This document shows, in pieces, positions 34,683-45,248 of a DNA stretch of 64,000 nucleotides. The first letter of the stretch is position 1. The number at the start of each line of letters is the position of its first letter. A model generated the notes under the pieces. It did no database searches. It was not told the origin of the DNA and saw nothing but the letters and a program-made list of their open reading frames with translations. The stretch comes from Dromiciops gliroides (taxonomy: Eukaryota; Chordata; Mammalia; Microbiotheria; Microbiotheriidae). The stretch spans positions 382,738,315 through 382,802,314 of the forward strand of contig NC_057861.1 of NCBI RefSeq assembly GCF_019393635.1, written 5' to 3'. A program made the translations under genes and the position numbers.

Positions 34683-34752
34683 AGAATGTGGTGTAAAGGA
34701 AACACAGAGGATTTTGAGTTCTTGGATATAGGTTCAAGTCCTATTGTTCTAG
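34682..34752 (+). pseudogene. NUMT tRNA-Gln
   Basis: Acceptor TAGAATG/TGTTCTA; anticodon TTG in GGATTTTGAGTTC. Opposite strand, as expected. Confidence 0.92.
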
Positions 34753-34818
34753 AAATAAGGGGGTTATAACCCCTATAATTTATCCTATCAAGATAACTCT
34801 TTTGTCAGACATATTTCT
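34751..34818 (-). pseudogene. NUMT tRNA-Ile
   Basis: Acceptor AGAAATAT pairs with TTATTTCT; anticodon GAT in TATCTTGATAGG. Confidence 0.9.
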
Positions 34819-35577
34819 TAGATTTGGGGAGGAATGCATGCTAATCAATTGGAATAGAGATGAATCAGAGGCATAGAGCTAATGTAATGAATATTAGCAT
34901 ATTCTAGCTAGAAAGAATATGGCAAAAGGACCTGCAGCATATTCTATGTTAAAGCCTGATACTAGTTCTGATTCACCTTCAGTCAGGTCAAATGGGGCTC
35001 GGTTAGTTTCAGCTAGAGTGGAGATATATCATATTATGGCCAGTGGTCATGAGACGATAATTATTCATATGTTTTCTTGAGTGATGATAAGTGTTTTTAG
35101 AGTGAAGGAGCCGTTAATGAGCATGATAGATAGGAGGATAATAGCTAAGGTTACTTCATATGAGATGGTTTGAGCGACAGCTCAGAGGGCTCCAATTAGG
35201 GCATATTTTGAGTTGGATGCTCAGTCTGATCATAGAATTGAGTATACGGAAAGTCCTGTTAATGGTAAAATGAATAGTAAGCCTAAATTTATGTCTACTA
35301 AGGTATTGGGTATAGGGAGGGGTGTTCAGATGGTTAATGCTAGGGTTAGGGCTAGGATTGGGGCAATAATGAATATTGAGATTGAGGATGTTAATGGTCG
35401 TAGGGGTTCTTTTGTAAATAGTTTTACCGCGAATGGTTGGAGAAGGCCAAAGGGTCCTACAATGTTTGGGCCTTTTCGGAATTGCATGTAGCCTAAGACT
35501 TTTCGTTCAATTAGTGTGAGGAAGGCTACTGCTAGTAGGATGGGGATAATATACAAGAGTAGGTTAATAATGAACAT
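34818..35577 (-). pseudogene. MT-ND1: NUMT ND1 with internal deletion
   Basis: Starts [20 protein letters not shown] and [20 protein letters not shown]. Only 760 bases against about 957. After [12 protein letters not shown] the text jumps to LMFITLALCLWFISIPI and LACIPPQ, so roughly 190 bases encoding the late loop and helix are gone. A short frame break is also present. Confidence 0.93.
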
Positions 35578-35578
35578 A

Positions 35579-35652
35579 TATTAAGGAGAGCATTTGAGCC
35601 TCTGGGTGTAAAGGTTTAAGGTTTACGCAATTACCAACTTTGCCACCTTAAT
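35579..35652 (-). pseudogene. NUMT tRNA-Leu(UUR)
   Basis: ATTAAGGTGGCAAAG 5' half and CCCAGAGG..CTCTCCTTAAT 3' half; TAA anticodon in CCTTAAACC. Between 16S and ND1. Confidence 0.9.
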
Positions 35653-36878
35653 AGCCATTTTCTATGGGATAAAAATGTTGAATTAAGATATTAAGATAAT
35701 TTCATATATTATTTCTAAGGCTCATTAGTAATGTTGGCCTTATTTCTCTTGTCCTTTCATACTGGGAGAAATAAATATACAGATAGAAACCGACCTGGAT
35801 TTCTCCGGTCTGAACTCAGATCACGTAGGACTTTACTCGTTGAACAAACGAACCATTAATAGCGGTTACACCATTGGGATGTCCTCATCCAACAACGAGG
35901 TCGTAAACCCTAATTGTCGATAGGGGCTCTTAAATAGGATTGCGCTGTTATCCCTGGGGTAACTTGTTCCGTTGATCAATATATGGGTCAATTACTGGTA
36001 TTATTACACTTAGACTGGTAGGATCTGGGTTATATCATTCGGAGGTTATTTTATGCTCCAAGGTCATCCCAACCAAAGATTATGACACAGAGTCTGTGGT
36101 TTTAGACCCTTAGGTTAGTTATGTGGGTAGGATTATGTCATGAATCTTAAGCTCCACAGGGTCTTCTCGTCTTGTATTTGCACCCCCACCTCTGCACAGG
36201 GAGGTCAATTTCACTGATAGAGAATAAGAGACAGTCAAACCCTCGTCTTGCCATTCATACGAGTCCCTAATTAAGAGACAAGTGATTATGCTACCTTTGC
36301 ATGGTCAGGATACCGCGGCAGTTAACGTTTAACTCACTGGGCAGGCAATGCCTCTAATATTTGTTATGCTAGAGGTGATGTTTTTGGTAAACAGGCGGGG
36401 TTTTAGTTTGCCGAGTTCCTTTTATTTTTTTTTTCATCTTCCCTTTAGGTGCACAACTGTGTTGGATTAATAATAAGTATAATAATTTGCTAGTTTTTGT
36501 TTATAATTATTGGTTTGTTAATTGTTAGTGGGTATTCCGTTACTAATATAAGCTTGTGCAAGGAGAAGGGGTTCTTGTTACTAATTTTAGCATTATGTCT
36601 TCTATAAAAATATAGGATCGTCCAATATTTATATTAGGTATTTTGTTTAATTAATGGGATTAAGGAATAATAGTGTTTGAGCTTTAACGTTTTCTTAATT
36701 GGTGGCTGCTTTTAGGCCCACAATGTGTATAGGTATTTCATTACCCTCTAATAAAGTTTGTTTACATGATCAAAAGAGTTGTCCCTCTTTTGATTAGCAT
36801 TTAAATTTAAGGTGTGGTTTATTTTCACTAAATATATAAATTTAAAGTTGAACTAAAATTCGTGTTTTGGACAACCAG
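35653..36878 (-). pseudogene. MT-RNR2: NUMT 16S rRNA, 3' three-quarters
   Basis: Contains conserved large-subunit landmarks in reverse: CCGGTCTGAACTCAGATCAC, GGGATAACAGCGCAATCC and GCATGGTCAGG in antisense. About 1,226 of about 1,570 bases. The 5' end is cut at the GATAGCTGGTTGTCC motif, where CYTB sequence begins. Confidence 0.95.
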
Positions 36879-36882
36879 GAGA
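36876..36882. other. Internal NUMT junction, 16S joined to CYTB
   Basis: On the - strand CYTB reads ..FRPIS then directly CTGGTTGTCCAAAACACGAA, which is 16S. A few bases (TCC/CTGG) may be shared microhomology. The join skips the CYTB end, Thr, Pro, control region, Phe, 12S, Val and the first part of 16S. Confidence 0.9.
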
Positions 36883-37845
36883 TTGGTCGGAATATTAGGC
36901 TACGTTGTTTGGATGTATGGAGAAGGGGAATAATGAGCAGAACTAGGATAGATGCAAGTAGAGCTAGAACGCCTCTTAGTTTGTTGGGGATAGATCGTAG
37001 GATTGCTTGGCGAAGAGGAAGTATCATTCTGGCTTAATATGAGGGGGTGTATTAAGGGGGTTAGCAGGGGAGAAGTTGTCTGGGTCTCCTAGTAGGTCTT
37101 GGGAAAATAGGGCTAAGAGTATAAGGATAAGAAGCATTAAGATAAATCCTAACGCGTCTTTAATTTGTATAGTAGGGGTGAAATGGGATTTTGTCTGAGT
37201 CTGGATTTACTCCTGAGGGGTTGTTTGAGCCAGTTTCGTGAAGGAATAGGAGATGCACAATGGTTAGGGCTATAATGACGAATGGTAGAATGAAATGGAA
37301 GGCGAAGAACCGTGTTAGGGCTGCTTTATCAACTGAGAATCCTCCTCAGATTCATTCTACGAGGGTAGTTCCGATGTATGGGATAGCGGAGAGGAGGTTA
37401 GTAATGACTGTGGCCCCTCAAAAGGATATTTGTCCTCATGGGAGAACATGTCCTACGAAAGCGGTAGCTATAACGGTCAGTAGGAGAATAACGCTGATGT
37501 TTCATGTTTCTTTAAATAGGAATGAACCATAATAGATACCTCGCCCTACGTGGAGAAATAGGCATATGAAGAATATTGAGGCCCCGTTAGCATGAAGATT
37601 TCAGATTAGTCAGTCATAGTTTACGTCTCGTCTCGACAGATGTGAGCTACTGATGAGAAGGCGGTTAAGGTGTCCGAGGTGTAGTGTATAGCTAGGAATA
37701 GACCTGTTAAGATTTGGATTACAAGGCAGGTGCCTAGTAATGAGCTGAAATTTCATCAGGCAGAAATGTTGGAGGGTGCTGGCAAGTCAATGAAGGAGTC
37801 GTTAACAATTTTTATTAGTGGGTGAGTTTTACGTAGGTTGGTCAT
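36879..37845 (-). pseudogene. MT-CYB: NUMT CYTB, 3' truncated
   Basis: Starts [20 protein letters not shown], then LPAPSN-type text, LLTVMATAFVGHVLPWGQMS and ends [40 protein letters not shown]. About 322 codons remain of 381; the last two helices are lost at the junction with 16S. Frame breaks occur near 37,030 and 37,180. Confidence 0.94.
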
Positions 37846-37847
37846 TA

Positions 37848-37917
37848 GTTTTTGTAGTTGAAGAACAACGGTGGTTTTTCATGCCATAGGTTATGGTTAG
37901 AGTCCATACTAAAATTA
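37848..37917 (+). pseudogene. NUMT tRNA-Glu
   Basis: GTTTTTGTAGTTGAAGAACA 5' half and anticodon TTC in GTTTTTCATGCC. Lies between CYTB and ND6 on the ND6 strand. Confidence 0.88.
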
Positions 37918-38403
37918 GTGAAAATAATACTTATTTTTTTGTTTTCTCTCCTGTTTATTTTTGGGTTTGTAGCTTTTGCTTCTAAACCTTCACCGGTATA
38001 AGGTGGTTTAAGTTTAGGGTGTGCGATTGTAGTTAGTTTAGAAGATATCTTTTGAGGTCTAGTAGTTTTTTTAGTTTATCTTGGTGGTATACTTGTAGTG
38101 TTTGGTTATACTGCTGCAATGGTTACTAAGGAGTACCCTGAGAGTTGGATTGGCAATTCGGTGGCATTGAGTATATTGTTGTTTGTGCTGGTAATAGAAT
38201 TATTATGATACTTTATGTCCAGTGAAGTTGAGTTAGTAACTGCGATTGAGTTGTTTGATTCTATTGGTAATTATTGTGTTGGGCAAGATTATAGTGGGAT
38301 TTCTTTATTATATGGGTGTGGAGGATGAACGTTAGTCCTGTTAGGTTGAATTCTTTTTATTACAATTTATATTGTCTTAGAGGTCGTTCGTGGTCATAAT
38401 TAA
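37918..38403 (+). pseudogene. MT-ND6: NUMT ND6, almost intact
   Basis: 162 codons including the stop. Reads KMMLIFLFSLLFIFGFVAFA, SKPSPV, GGLSL.., [20 protein letters not shown] and [20 protein letters not shown], ending EVVRGHN and TAA. The start is GTG. In mitochondrial code I see one internal stop, where a Tyr or similar codon before GGLSL has become TAA. On the opposite strand from the other protein genes, as in mtDNA. Confidence 0.93.
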
Positions 38404-38822
38404 ATAACTGTCGTGATGACTAGAATGGAGATGATGAATGATATGAAGTATATTTTAATTAGTCCTTTATGGGCGGAAGCTCTAGATGAAGATGGGATGG
38501 TATGAAGATTTGCTTGGCCTTTTGGACCTGTTTTTTCATATCAGTTAAGATCAATTAATATGGTAGCGATATGTTGACCTAATTTTAAGTTTGTTAAGGG
38601 ATAAATACGGTGGAATAAGTGTGTAAAGTACCCGAACATATTTGAGAAGTTGTGCGTATGGATAATATTGAGTATAGGCGAAGAGTTAGTTAATTTATTT
38701 AATTCTATGGCAATGAATAGGCCTGTGATAGTGACGATTAAGGCTGACAGTTTAGTGATAGTAGGTATATTGAGTGGAATCATGGATGTGGGTGGGATAT
38801 TTATAGTTAAGAGAAAGCCAGC
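38397..38822 (-). pseudogene. MT-ND5: NUMT ND5, last 140 codons
   Basis: Reads AGFLLTINIPPTSMIPLNIP, TITKLSALIVTITGLFIAIE, SNMFGYFTHLFHRIYPLTNL and ends near GLIKMYFMSFMISILVM, abutting the end of ND6. Cut at 38,822, where GNPDA1 sequence begins (shared GC at the join). Confidence 0.93.
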
Positions 38823-39880
38823 TACAGGGAGCACTTTCCTTCATTCCTACCAGAAGCTGATTGAGTATTATAAGAATGGGGACCTCTCCTACAAGTACGT
38901 GAAGACATTTAACATTGACAAGTATGTGGGCCTCCCATGTAACCACCCTGAAAGCTACCATTCCTTCTTCAAGCACATTGACATTTGCCCTACAAACTCC
39001 CATATCCTGGATGGGAATGCAGCTGATCTGCAGGTGGAATGTGATGCTTTTGAAAAGAATATTAAGGAAGCTAGAGAAATTGAGCTTTTTATTGGAGGTA
39101 TTTGCCCTGATGGGCACATTGCTTTCAGTGAGCCTGGCTCAAGCCTGGTGTCTAGGACTGAAGCAAAGACTCGAGCTATGGCTACCATCCTGGTCAATTC
39201 CCAGTTCTTCACCAGAGAACTCTCAAAAGTCTCCACAAGGGCTCTGACTGTGGGTGTGGGTACAGTCATGGATACCAGAGAGGTCACAATCTTAATTACA
39301 GGGGTCCACAAGGCATTTGCACTGCCTAAAGCCATTAAGGAGGGGATGAGTCACATGTGGACTGTGTCTGCCTTCCAGCAGCACTCCTGTGCAATATTTT
39401 TGTTTGATGAAGATGCAACACTAGAGCTTAAAGTGAAACCTGTTAAGTATTTCAAAGGACTGATCTTTGTTCATAACAAGCTAGCGGAACTACTGTGCAG
39501 TATGAAGGAAACAGAGGAAAGCCAGTCTTCCAAGAAACCAAATAGTGATTAACTTGACCTTAGAACCAGCTGTCCAATTCCCCAAAGAGATACAGACTTT
39601 GAGGGAACAGGTCTTTAGGACAAAATTATTTCATTGATCAAAAAAATAATGCCCACTCCAAACAATGTTTTTGCCTTTGATGAAAATGTGCGTGAATATT
39701 TTGTACTCAGTTATAAGGGCTGAAGCTTACAGAAATGGATGTTTTGTGTTGTAATTTGATTTTCTCTGAAGGATGTATGTTATTTCCTGTATTCTACTGC
39801 CATATTCTACCTTCTTGATAAATGTGATAAAATAATGGAATTTGGTAGACTCCAGGGGTCCCACCTGATTGATCTAGTAT

Positions 39881-40492
39881 TGTTTGAAAAAACAGCTAAG
39901 TACCTACTTGGGATGATTAGATATGGGTCACACCTGGCCTACCCTGAGTGCTGTATACTGCTGATGTCATCAGAGGAACCACTCTCCAACATTCAGCTTG
40001 AAGGACCTCCCTTTTGGGGGAGGGTAAGTAAAAGTAGAAAAGGGAACACTTGATGAGGGGAGCACTCTTTCCTGTTGGTGAGCTTCCAAGAGCAGACTGG
40101 AGAGGGGCTGCACTGCTGTCTCCCTATTGAAACTACAGACCCCAGGTGGTAAGTTAATAGAATGGAAGCCAGCTCTTTGAATTAGCTGAGCTGGAAGCAA
40201 GTTTGGGGATTGTGTCAGTCTTTGCTAGAGTCAGGGAGCTTATCCATTTTTCTCTTGCCCTTGACTTTATTAATTTCACCTTTGTTATATATTTCATTCC
40301 CATTAATAAAACCCGATTTGTTTGTAGAAAAGAGGCTGTTAATCTCCTTTCTTATTTGCCTGGGAGAAATAACTAAAAAAGGCAGTTTGGAAAGGAGGAA
40401 ACTTTGGACCTAGAGGTCCCTCATTATTTTCTGAACCCCAGTATTATGTAGAGCCACCCAATTAACTCCACATATTAAATTTGGCCCCAACA
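39881..40492 (+). mobile_element. Solo LTR in the retrocopy 3'UTR, fossil
   Basis: Starts TGTTTGAAAAAACAGCTAAG and ends AATTTGGCCCCAACA. Same family as the LTR at 7,968-8,609: GGTCACACCTGGCCTACCC, GAAGGACCTCCCTTTTGGGG, TTTCACCTTTGTTATAT, AATAAAACCCGATTT. About 612 bases; AATAAA near 40,304. No clear flanking duplication, and no internal region. Confidence 0.85.
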
Positions 40493-40574
40493 TAAGGGAA
40501 AGTGGACATAGAAATGCCCAACATGAATATTTTTTTAAAAGTGCACCCAAGTCACAGGGAGAGAGTAAAAGTGT

Positions 40575-40576
<2 letters not shown>

Positions 40577-40620
<44 letters not shown>
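40577..40620. repeat. (AC)22 microsatellite
   Basis: 44 bases of AC, 84 bases after the LTR. Confidence 0.95.
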
Positions 40621-40623
<3 letters not shown>

Positions 40624-40935
40624 TTGTTTAGAACAGTTCTCTCTGATAGTCCATGGAAGAGTAGACTTGGGGAAAGTGGTCACTTTGACATGAATAGGAT
40701 TAGTAACATATATAGGTGGGGCGGGGAGGAATATCTCATTTTCTCTTTTTCCTTGTCTTGCTTCTGTTTCTTTCACAAAAGACCCCTTATTTCTTAGGAT
40801 TAGGTTTAGTTGTGGAATGTGAATAATGTTTCACGTTTGAGATTTGTGAGTACAAGGCTATGCATGTTGAAAGGTCTACTAAGTAAAGTGTACCCACCCT
40901 TATTTAAAATTCCTATGCATTTTGCCTTTATGTAA

Positions 40936-41060
40936 TACTCAATAAACATTTATCATCATTCACTATGGACAATGTACTAGGCACTGAGGGAGATACAAAG
41001 ATAAATCAGGTATATTGTCTCCTGTTCTCTAGGACTTTTCTCCATTAGGGACAACTAGTT
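40936..41060 (-). mobile_element. LINE L2 3' trace
   Basis: CAATAAACATTTATCATCAT, GTACTAGGCACTGAGGGAGA, TACAAAGATAAATCAGG. It lies in what I take as the retrocopy 3'UTR; if so it was already in the parent mRNA or arrived later. Confidence 0.5.
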
Positions 41061-41383
41061 ACATACCCCCCCATATATTTTGCTGAAGGTAGGACATTTC
41101 GTGCTGTTGTCCTTCTTCTAGACAATGGGAACTTCCATCTTTGCTCCTTCCACTGCTGTTAGTATGGCCATATTCATTTCACTCACTCTGTAGCCTTCTT
41201 ACATGTGCCTAGGTGGGAGGGAGGTAGGGGGTGGGGAACTTGTGAGTCTGAGTCATGTGCCTCTGACAAAACTTTTGAATACTGTGTTTTCTTCTTGTAT
41301 TTCAATTTTAGCTTTTGTGTGATTAGTAAAGTTCTGTTTTAAGCCGATGGATAAATGGACTTTTTTACAATGTGATATTTTCT

Positions 41384-41414
41384 ATTAAATTCAATATTTT
41401 CAAATGGAAAAAAA
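41384..41414 (+). promoter_or_regulatory. Poly(A) signal and A tail of the retrocopy
   Basis: ATTAAA at 41,384-41,389 followed 18 bases later by seven A (41,408-41,414), then the right-hand target-site duplication. This spacing is normal for a processed mRNA end. Confidence 0.7.
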
Positions 41415-41770
41415 TATCATATGATGTTCAATTTTGAAAGAAAGCTACTCTGATTGTGACAATGATCTATTAATTACAAAGGACACTTTCTGAAAAATGC
41501 TATCCATCCCCAGAGAAAGTAGTGATGAATTCTGGATGTAGATTGAAGCATACTTTTAAAACCTTATTGTCTTGCTTTTTTGAGTTTTCTTTTGCAATAT
41601 GGCTAATGAGAAAATGTTTTGTATGACTTTACATGTATAATATTATTTGCCTTCTCAAAGGATGGGGCAGGGGTGGGAGAGAGGGAGAGAATTTGGAACT
41701 CAATTTTTTAAGTGTTAAAATTGTTTACATATAATTAGGAAATATTTAATGAAATAAACAAATAAGTATT
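41413..41770 (+). mobile_element. L1 3' region, right half of the split copy
   Basis: Begins AATATCATATGATG, the duplicated target, and continues in the L1 order seen at 16.38-16.77 kb: CTACTCTGATTGTGACAATG, TACAAAGGACACTTTCTGAA, AAATGCTATCC, CAGAGAAAGTAG, G-rich GGGGCAGGGGTGGGAGAGAG, TTGGAACTCAATTTT. The two halves overlap only by the 14-base duplication. Confidence 0.85.
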
Positions 41771-41829
41771 TTTTTTTAAAAGAGAAAAATTCTCAAAAGG
41801 GTTGGTTGCTTTTTGCTCTTTCATCACAT

Positions 41830-41992
41830 CCTCTGGGACTCATTATGTTCTAATTTGTCATATAGATATTTTTGTATGTGTCTTTTCTCCCTAACCAGTT
41901 TCCCAAGTTTTGAAGAATGGGGACCATTGCTTAACTCATACATGAATCTTTCAGCCATATACAGAGTGGAAAATTAATAAATGTTGACTACT
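41830..41992 (+). mobile_element. LINE L2 3' trace
   Basis: TTGAAGAATGGGGACCATTG, CAGAGTGGAAAATTAATAAA, TGTTGACTACTTG: eroded L2 end. Confidence 0.45.
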
Positions 41993-41996
41993 TGGC

Positions 41997-42108
41997 TTTG
42001 AATCCTGCTTGCTACCTGTTAACCAAGTGACTGTGAGCAAGTCATATACAATCTCTGAATTTTTGTTTCTATATCTATAAAATGGTGATAATCTACTTGT
42101 AGGAATTA
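41997..42108 (+). mobile_element. MIR fragment
   Basis: TTTGAATCCTGCTTGCTACC, AAGTGACTGTGAGCAAGTCA, ATCTCTGAATTTTTG, TATAAAATGGTGATAAT: forward MIR order. Confidence 0.65.
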
Positions 42109-42109
42109 C

Positions 42110-42308
42110 TTCAATCAATCATTTAATCAATAAGAATTTATTAAGTGCTTACTATGTTTCAGGTACTATGTTAAACACAGGGAATGTAAAAAAGACAAAA
42201 GACAGTCACTGCTGTCAAGGAACTCACTACCTAATGGGAAAGACAACAAGAAAATAAATAGATGATAGATGATAGATGATAGAGAGGGAGAGAAAGATAA
42301 AGAGAGGA

Positions 42309-42351
<43 letters not shown>

Positions 42352-43235
42352 GATAGGGATGTATATTGTAGGTATAGATATACATACAAAGCAAGGTATT
42401 ATACAGGATAAATAATAATTAACCAAAGGAATACATTAGAATTAAGAGGAGTTGAGGAAGGCTTCATGTAAAAGGTGGGATTTTAGTAGGAACTGAAAAC
42501 AATCTAGAGGTCAGGAGATGCAAGGGAGGAAAGAGAACATTCCAAACACAAGGGACAGCCAGAGAAAATGCCTGAAATTGAGAGATGGAATGTCTTACTC
42601 CTGGAACAGCCAGTTGGCTAGTTTCATTGGAGTATGTGTTGGGGAGTAAGATATATGAAGACTTACTAGAAAGGTAGGAGGGAATCGGGTTATGATTGAC
42701 TTTTAATACCAAATGTAAGATTTTGCATTTGATCCTAGAAGCAATAGGAAATCATTGAAATTTGTTGAGTGTGTGTGTTTGTATGACATGATCTGTCCTA
42801 GCATCAGGAAAATTACTTTAACAACTACATTCAGAATGGATTGGAGTGGGGAAACTTGAAGAATGCTCCAGCAGGCTATTATAATAGTCTAGGTGTGAAG
42901 TAAACAGGGCCTTCACTAGAGTGTTGTCAGTATCAGAGGAAAGAAGAGGACATATTTAAGAAATACTGCGAAGTTTCAATCAACAGGCTTTTGTAACAGT
43001 TGGATATGTAGAATGAGAGATAATCAGGATGACTCCTAGGCAGTAATCCTGAGGGACTAGGAAGATGGTGTTGCCTTGAGGAAAGGTAGAAAGGGAGAGT
43101 TTAGGGGCAAAGATGATGAGTTTCATTTTGAACATATTGCGTTTAAGATGTCTACCGAACATTCAGTTTGAAAGGTCTAAAAGGCAGTCAGAGAGGTAGT
43201 CAGGGTTGGTGGAAGAAAATAACTCATGTTAAAAA
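42110..43235 (-). mobile_element. LINE L2, long reverse copy
   Basis: The best preserved L2 here. Read on +: ATTTATTAAGTGCTTACTAT, AGGTACTATGTTAAACACAG, TCAAGGAACTCACTACCTAA, GGACAGCCAGAGAAAATGCC, TGTCTTACTCCTGGAACAGC, TTTTGCATTTGATCCTAGAA, TGACATGATCTGTCC, ATTATAATAGTCTAGGTGTG, GATGACTCCTAGG, ACATATTGCGTTTAAGATGT. This is the complement of the L2 3' part. No open frame. Confidence 0.8.
42317..42348. repeat. (AGAC)8 microsatellite
   Basis: Eight AGAC units within the L2, preceded by (GATGATA) and (AGAG) runs. Confidence 0.9.
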
Positions 43236-43239
43236 GGAA

Positions 43240-44276
43240 AAAGATAAAGTCTATTTGGGAGAGTTACATGAATTGAAAGAGGTCTTTGTGCTACACTTAT
43301 CCCTCCTGGGACCCTTTGATTGGAATAATATAGAGACTCGCTAGATTTGGGGATGTCCATATTGAAGTCCTTATCACTGCTTTCACACCTCCATGGGAAG
43401 TATCTGTGTGCAGTAGAAATACTTATTCATTATTTTTTCTTCATTTGTTGTGAATTTTCCTTTTTTGCTTTTAATATTAACAATCTGTTTTTCCTCTTTC
43501 TTCTTTTTTCATGAAGTTAGCTAATCATTTGTCAATTATTAGAAAAAAACTTCTCGTTTTTATTAATTAAATGTTCTTTTTGATCATTGGATTGAAAATG
43601 TAACTAAAAGACTACAAAAACAACAAATTTTAAAATTTCAATTAAATACCAAAAGAAATCCGTGAAAAAATAAGAAGAAATTAATAAAATTGAAAACAAG
43701 TTTTTGTGAAGGTATCATGCACAATTGAGATATGTATACTATTTACTATTTTGATTCAATAACTGTCAGAAGTCTATTATATCTAAATGTCTTTAAATTC
43801 TATTCAGGTCCTTAACTTCTTTCTTCACTTTTGGCTAGATTTGTTTAAGTTTTATGATGGTACATTGAGGTCCCTCAGAGTTACTAGGGCACTTGCACTT
43901 GTCAGCCACTTTGTAGGAGTTGATTAGTGGATGGTGGGGTGGGATGATAGCTATCTCTTTCCACAAGAGTGGCTCCCTTTTATGAGGCTTCAAAGGTAAA
44001 GTTTAAAGCAAAGTCTGTTGTCTCTGGGACATTGCCATTCCTAGGGTCCTTGAGCGCAAGGTCCCAGGCCATTCCCTCCATATACTCTGAGCAGGTGATA
44101 GGCAAGGTGATTTCACCTACTTGCTATATGCCTCCATCTTTCTCTTCCTCATTTAGACTGGATTGCTTACCTTGTAGTTTGTAGCTTATTGACAAATTGG
44201 ATTAATGATACTTGGGATGGTGCCTTCTCTTTGCAATTGCTGCTTCTTCCATGATGTTAATGTTCACTGTTAATCT
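43240..44276. other. Intergenic, nothing recognised
   Basis: No gene or clear repeat; AT-rich in 43,400-43,750. Confidence 0.4.
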
Positions 44277-44289
44277 GGTAATGACTTTT

Positions 44290-44439
44290 GTTTGTTTGTT
44301 TTTGGTGAGGCAATTGGGGTTAAGTGACTTGCCCAGGGTCACACAGCTAGTAAGTGTCATATGTCTGAGGCTGAATTTGAACTCAGGTCCTCCTGACTCC
44401 AGGGCCAGAGTTCTATCCACTGTACCGCCTAGCTTCCCC
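44290..44439 (-). mobile_element. Mar1/WSINE1-type SINE
   Basis: Reverse copy (TTGGGGTTAAGTGACTTGCC, CTGAATTTGAACTCAGGTCC, CTATCCACTGTACCGCCTAG). Flanks GGTAATGACTTTT (44,277-44,289) and GGTAATTACTTTT (44,440-44,452) are a duplication with one change. Confidence 0.92.
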
Positions 44440-44452
44440 GGTAATTACTTTT

Positions 44453-45248
44453 TAAAAAAGAAATTTAACCCTTTGAGGAAAGTAGAGCTGATTAAAGATA
44501 CATATAAAAGGTACATATAAAGATACATACAAAAAAGATCCTGAATGGACACAATTGAGTAGGGTTTAGAGTGTACACATCCCTGGAAGAGCTGTTCACT
44601 TTCTAATATTGTAGGAGATGCTCATCTTGAAGTATTCAAGTTGCTGTTCTAGGGAGCTATCCACAGAGGTCTGAATGTGGGTAGAGTCATTGACTACTAG
44701 GCAGGTTTGTGCTATTAGTATGTATAGCTAAGCAGTCAGACTTTCTTTTAATGTGTATGAAATAGAATTTTAAAATAAATTACTATGCAATCTCTTCCTA
44801 TGAAGATTAAACCATTATCTGAGTTATACATGTATGATTCTACAATAGCAGTCTACAAACAAGACAAAAAATAAGGGGCAATGTATAGCAAAAACCTTTA
44901 ACTCTCATATACAGGCTACACTAGCTCTGATATTTTTCTTTCAACTGGTCAATTTCTGTTCATATCAGTCTAATAGTGCCTGTGTTCTAAGTTGAAGTTG
45001 GAATGGGAAATCCCCTCCTTTCTGAACCATAGATGTCTGGATTTTGCAATATAACTTATTTTTAACCATTCTACTACTTTGTTTGGGGGTTTGATGTACT
45101 TAATGACAGGACTTTATCAGATCTTTGTGCTAGGCTTTGCCCCTAGATAATGGAGGCCCCCTTCCTTCTGCCAATAATTTCTATAATTTGATCATTGTTG
45201 AACCCTTCCTGATATGAGATGCAGGTCTTCCATTCAAAAAGATTCTTG
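44453..45248. other. Intergenic, nothing recognised
   Basis: Contains an ATAAAGATACATA-type short repeat near 44,500 and no gene. Confidence 0.4.

Larger units (their letters stand above)
38823..41407 (+). pseudogene. GNPDA1: GNPDA1 processed retrocopy (glucosamine-6-phosphate deaminase)
   Basis: The parent enzyme turns glucosamine-6-phosphate into fructose-6-phosphate and ammonia in the cytosol. The coding part 38,823-39,552 is intronless and starts at about codon 40 (PTGST region read as ATGSTF). It runs 243 codons without a stop and ends SQSSKKPNSD, which matches GNPDA1 and not the shorter GNPDA2. FIGGICPDGHIAFSEPGSSL keeps Asp, His and Glu of the active site, but a Gly is Cys, and NMDEYVGLP has become NIDKYVGLP. 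Four residues (MWNN) before FFKHID are missing in frame. The 3'UTR continues to ATTAAA (41,384-41,389) and an A run (41,408-41,414), interrupted by an LTR. A retropseudogene by structure; expression unknown. Confidence 0.9.

Noticed and set aside
38752-39335. Antisense frames over the GNPDA1 retrocopy
   Set aside because: The + strand frame matches a known protein end to end; the antisense ones are shadows.
40410-40776. Frames with long Val-Cys or Cys-Val runs
   Set aside because: They translate the (AC)22 microsatellite.
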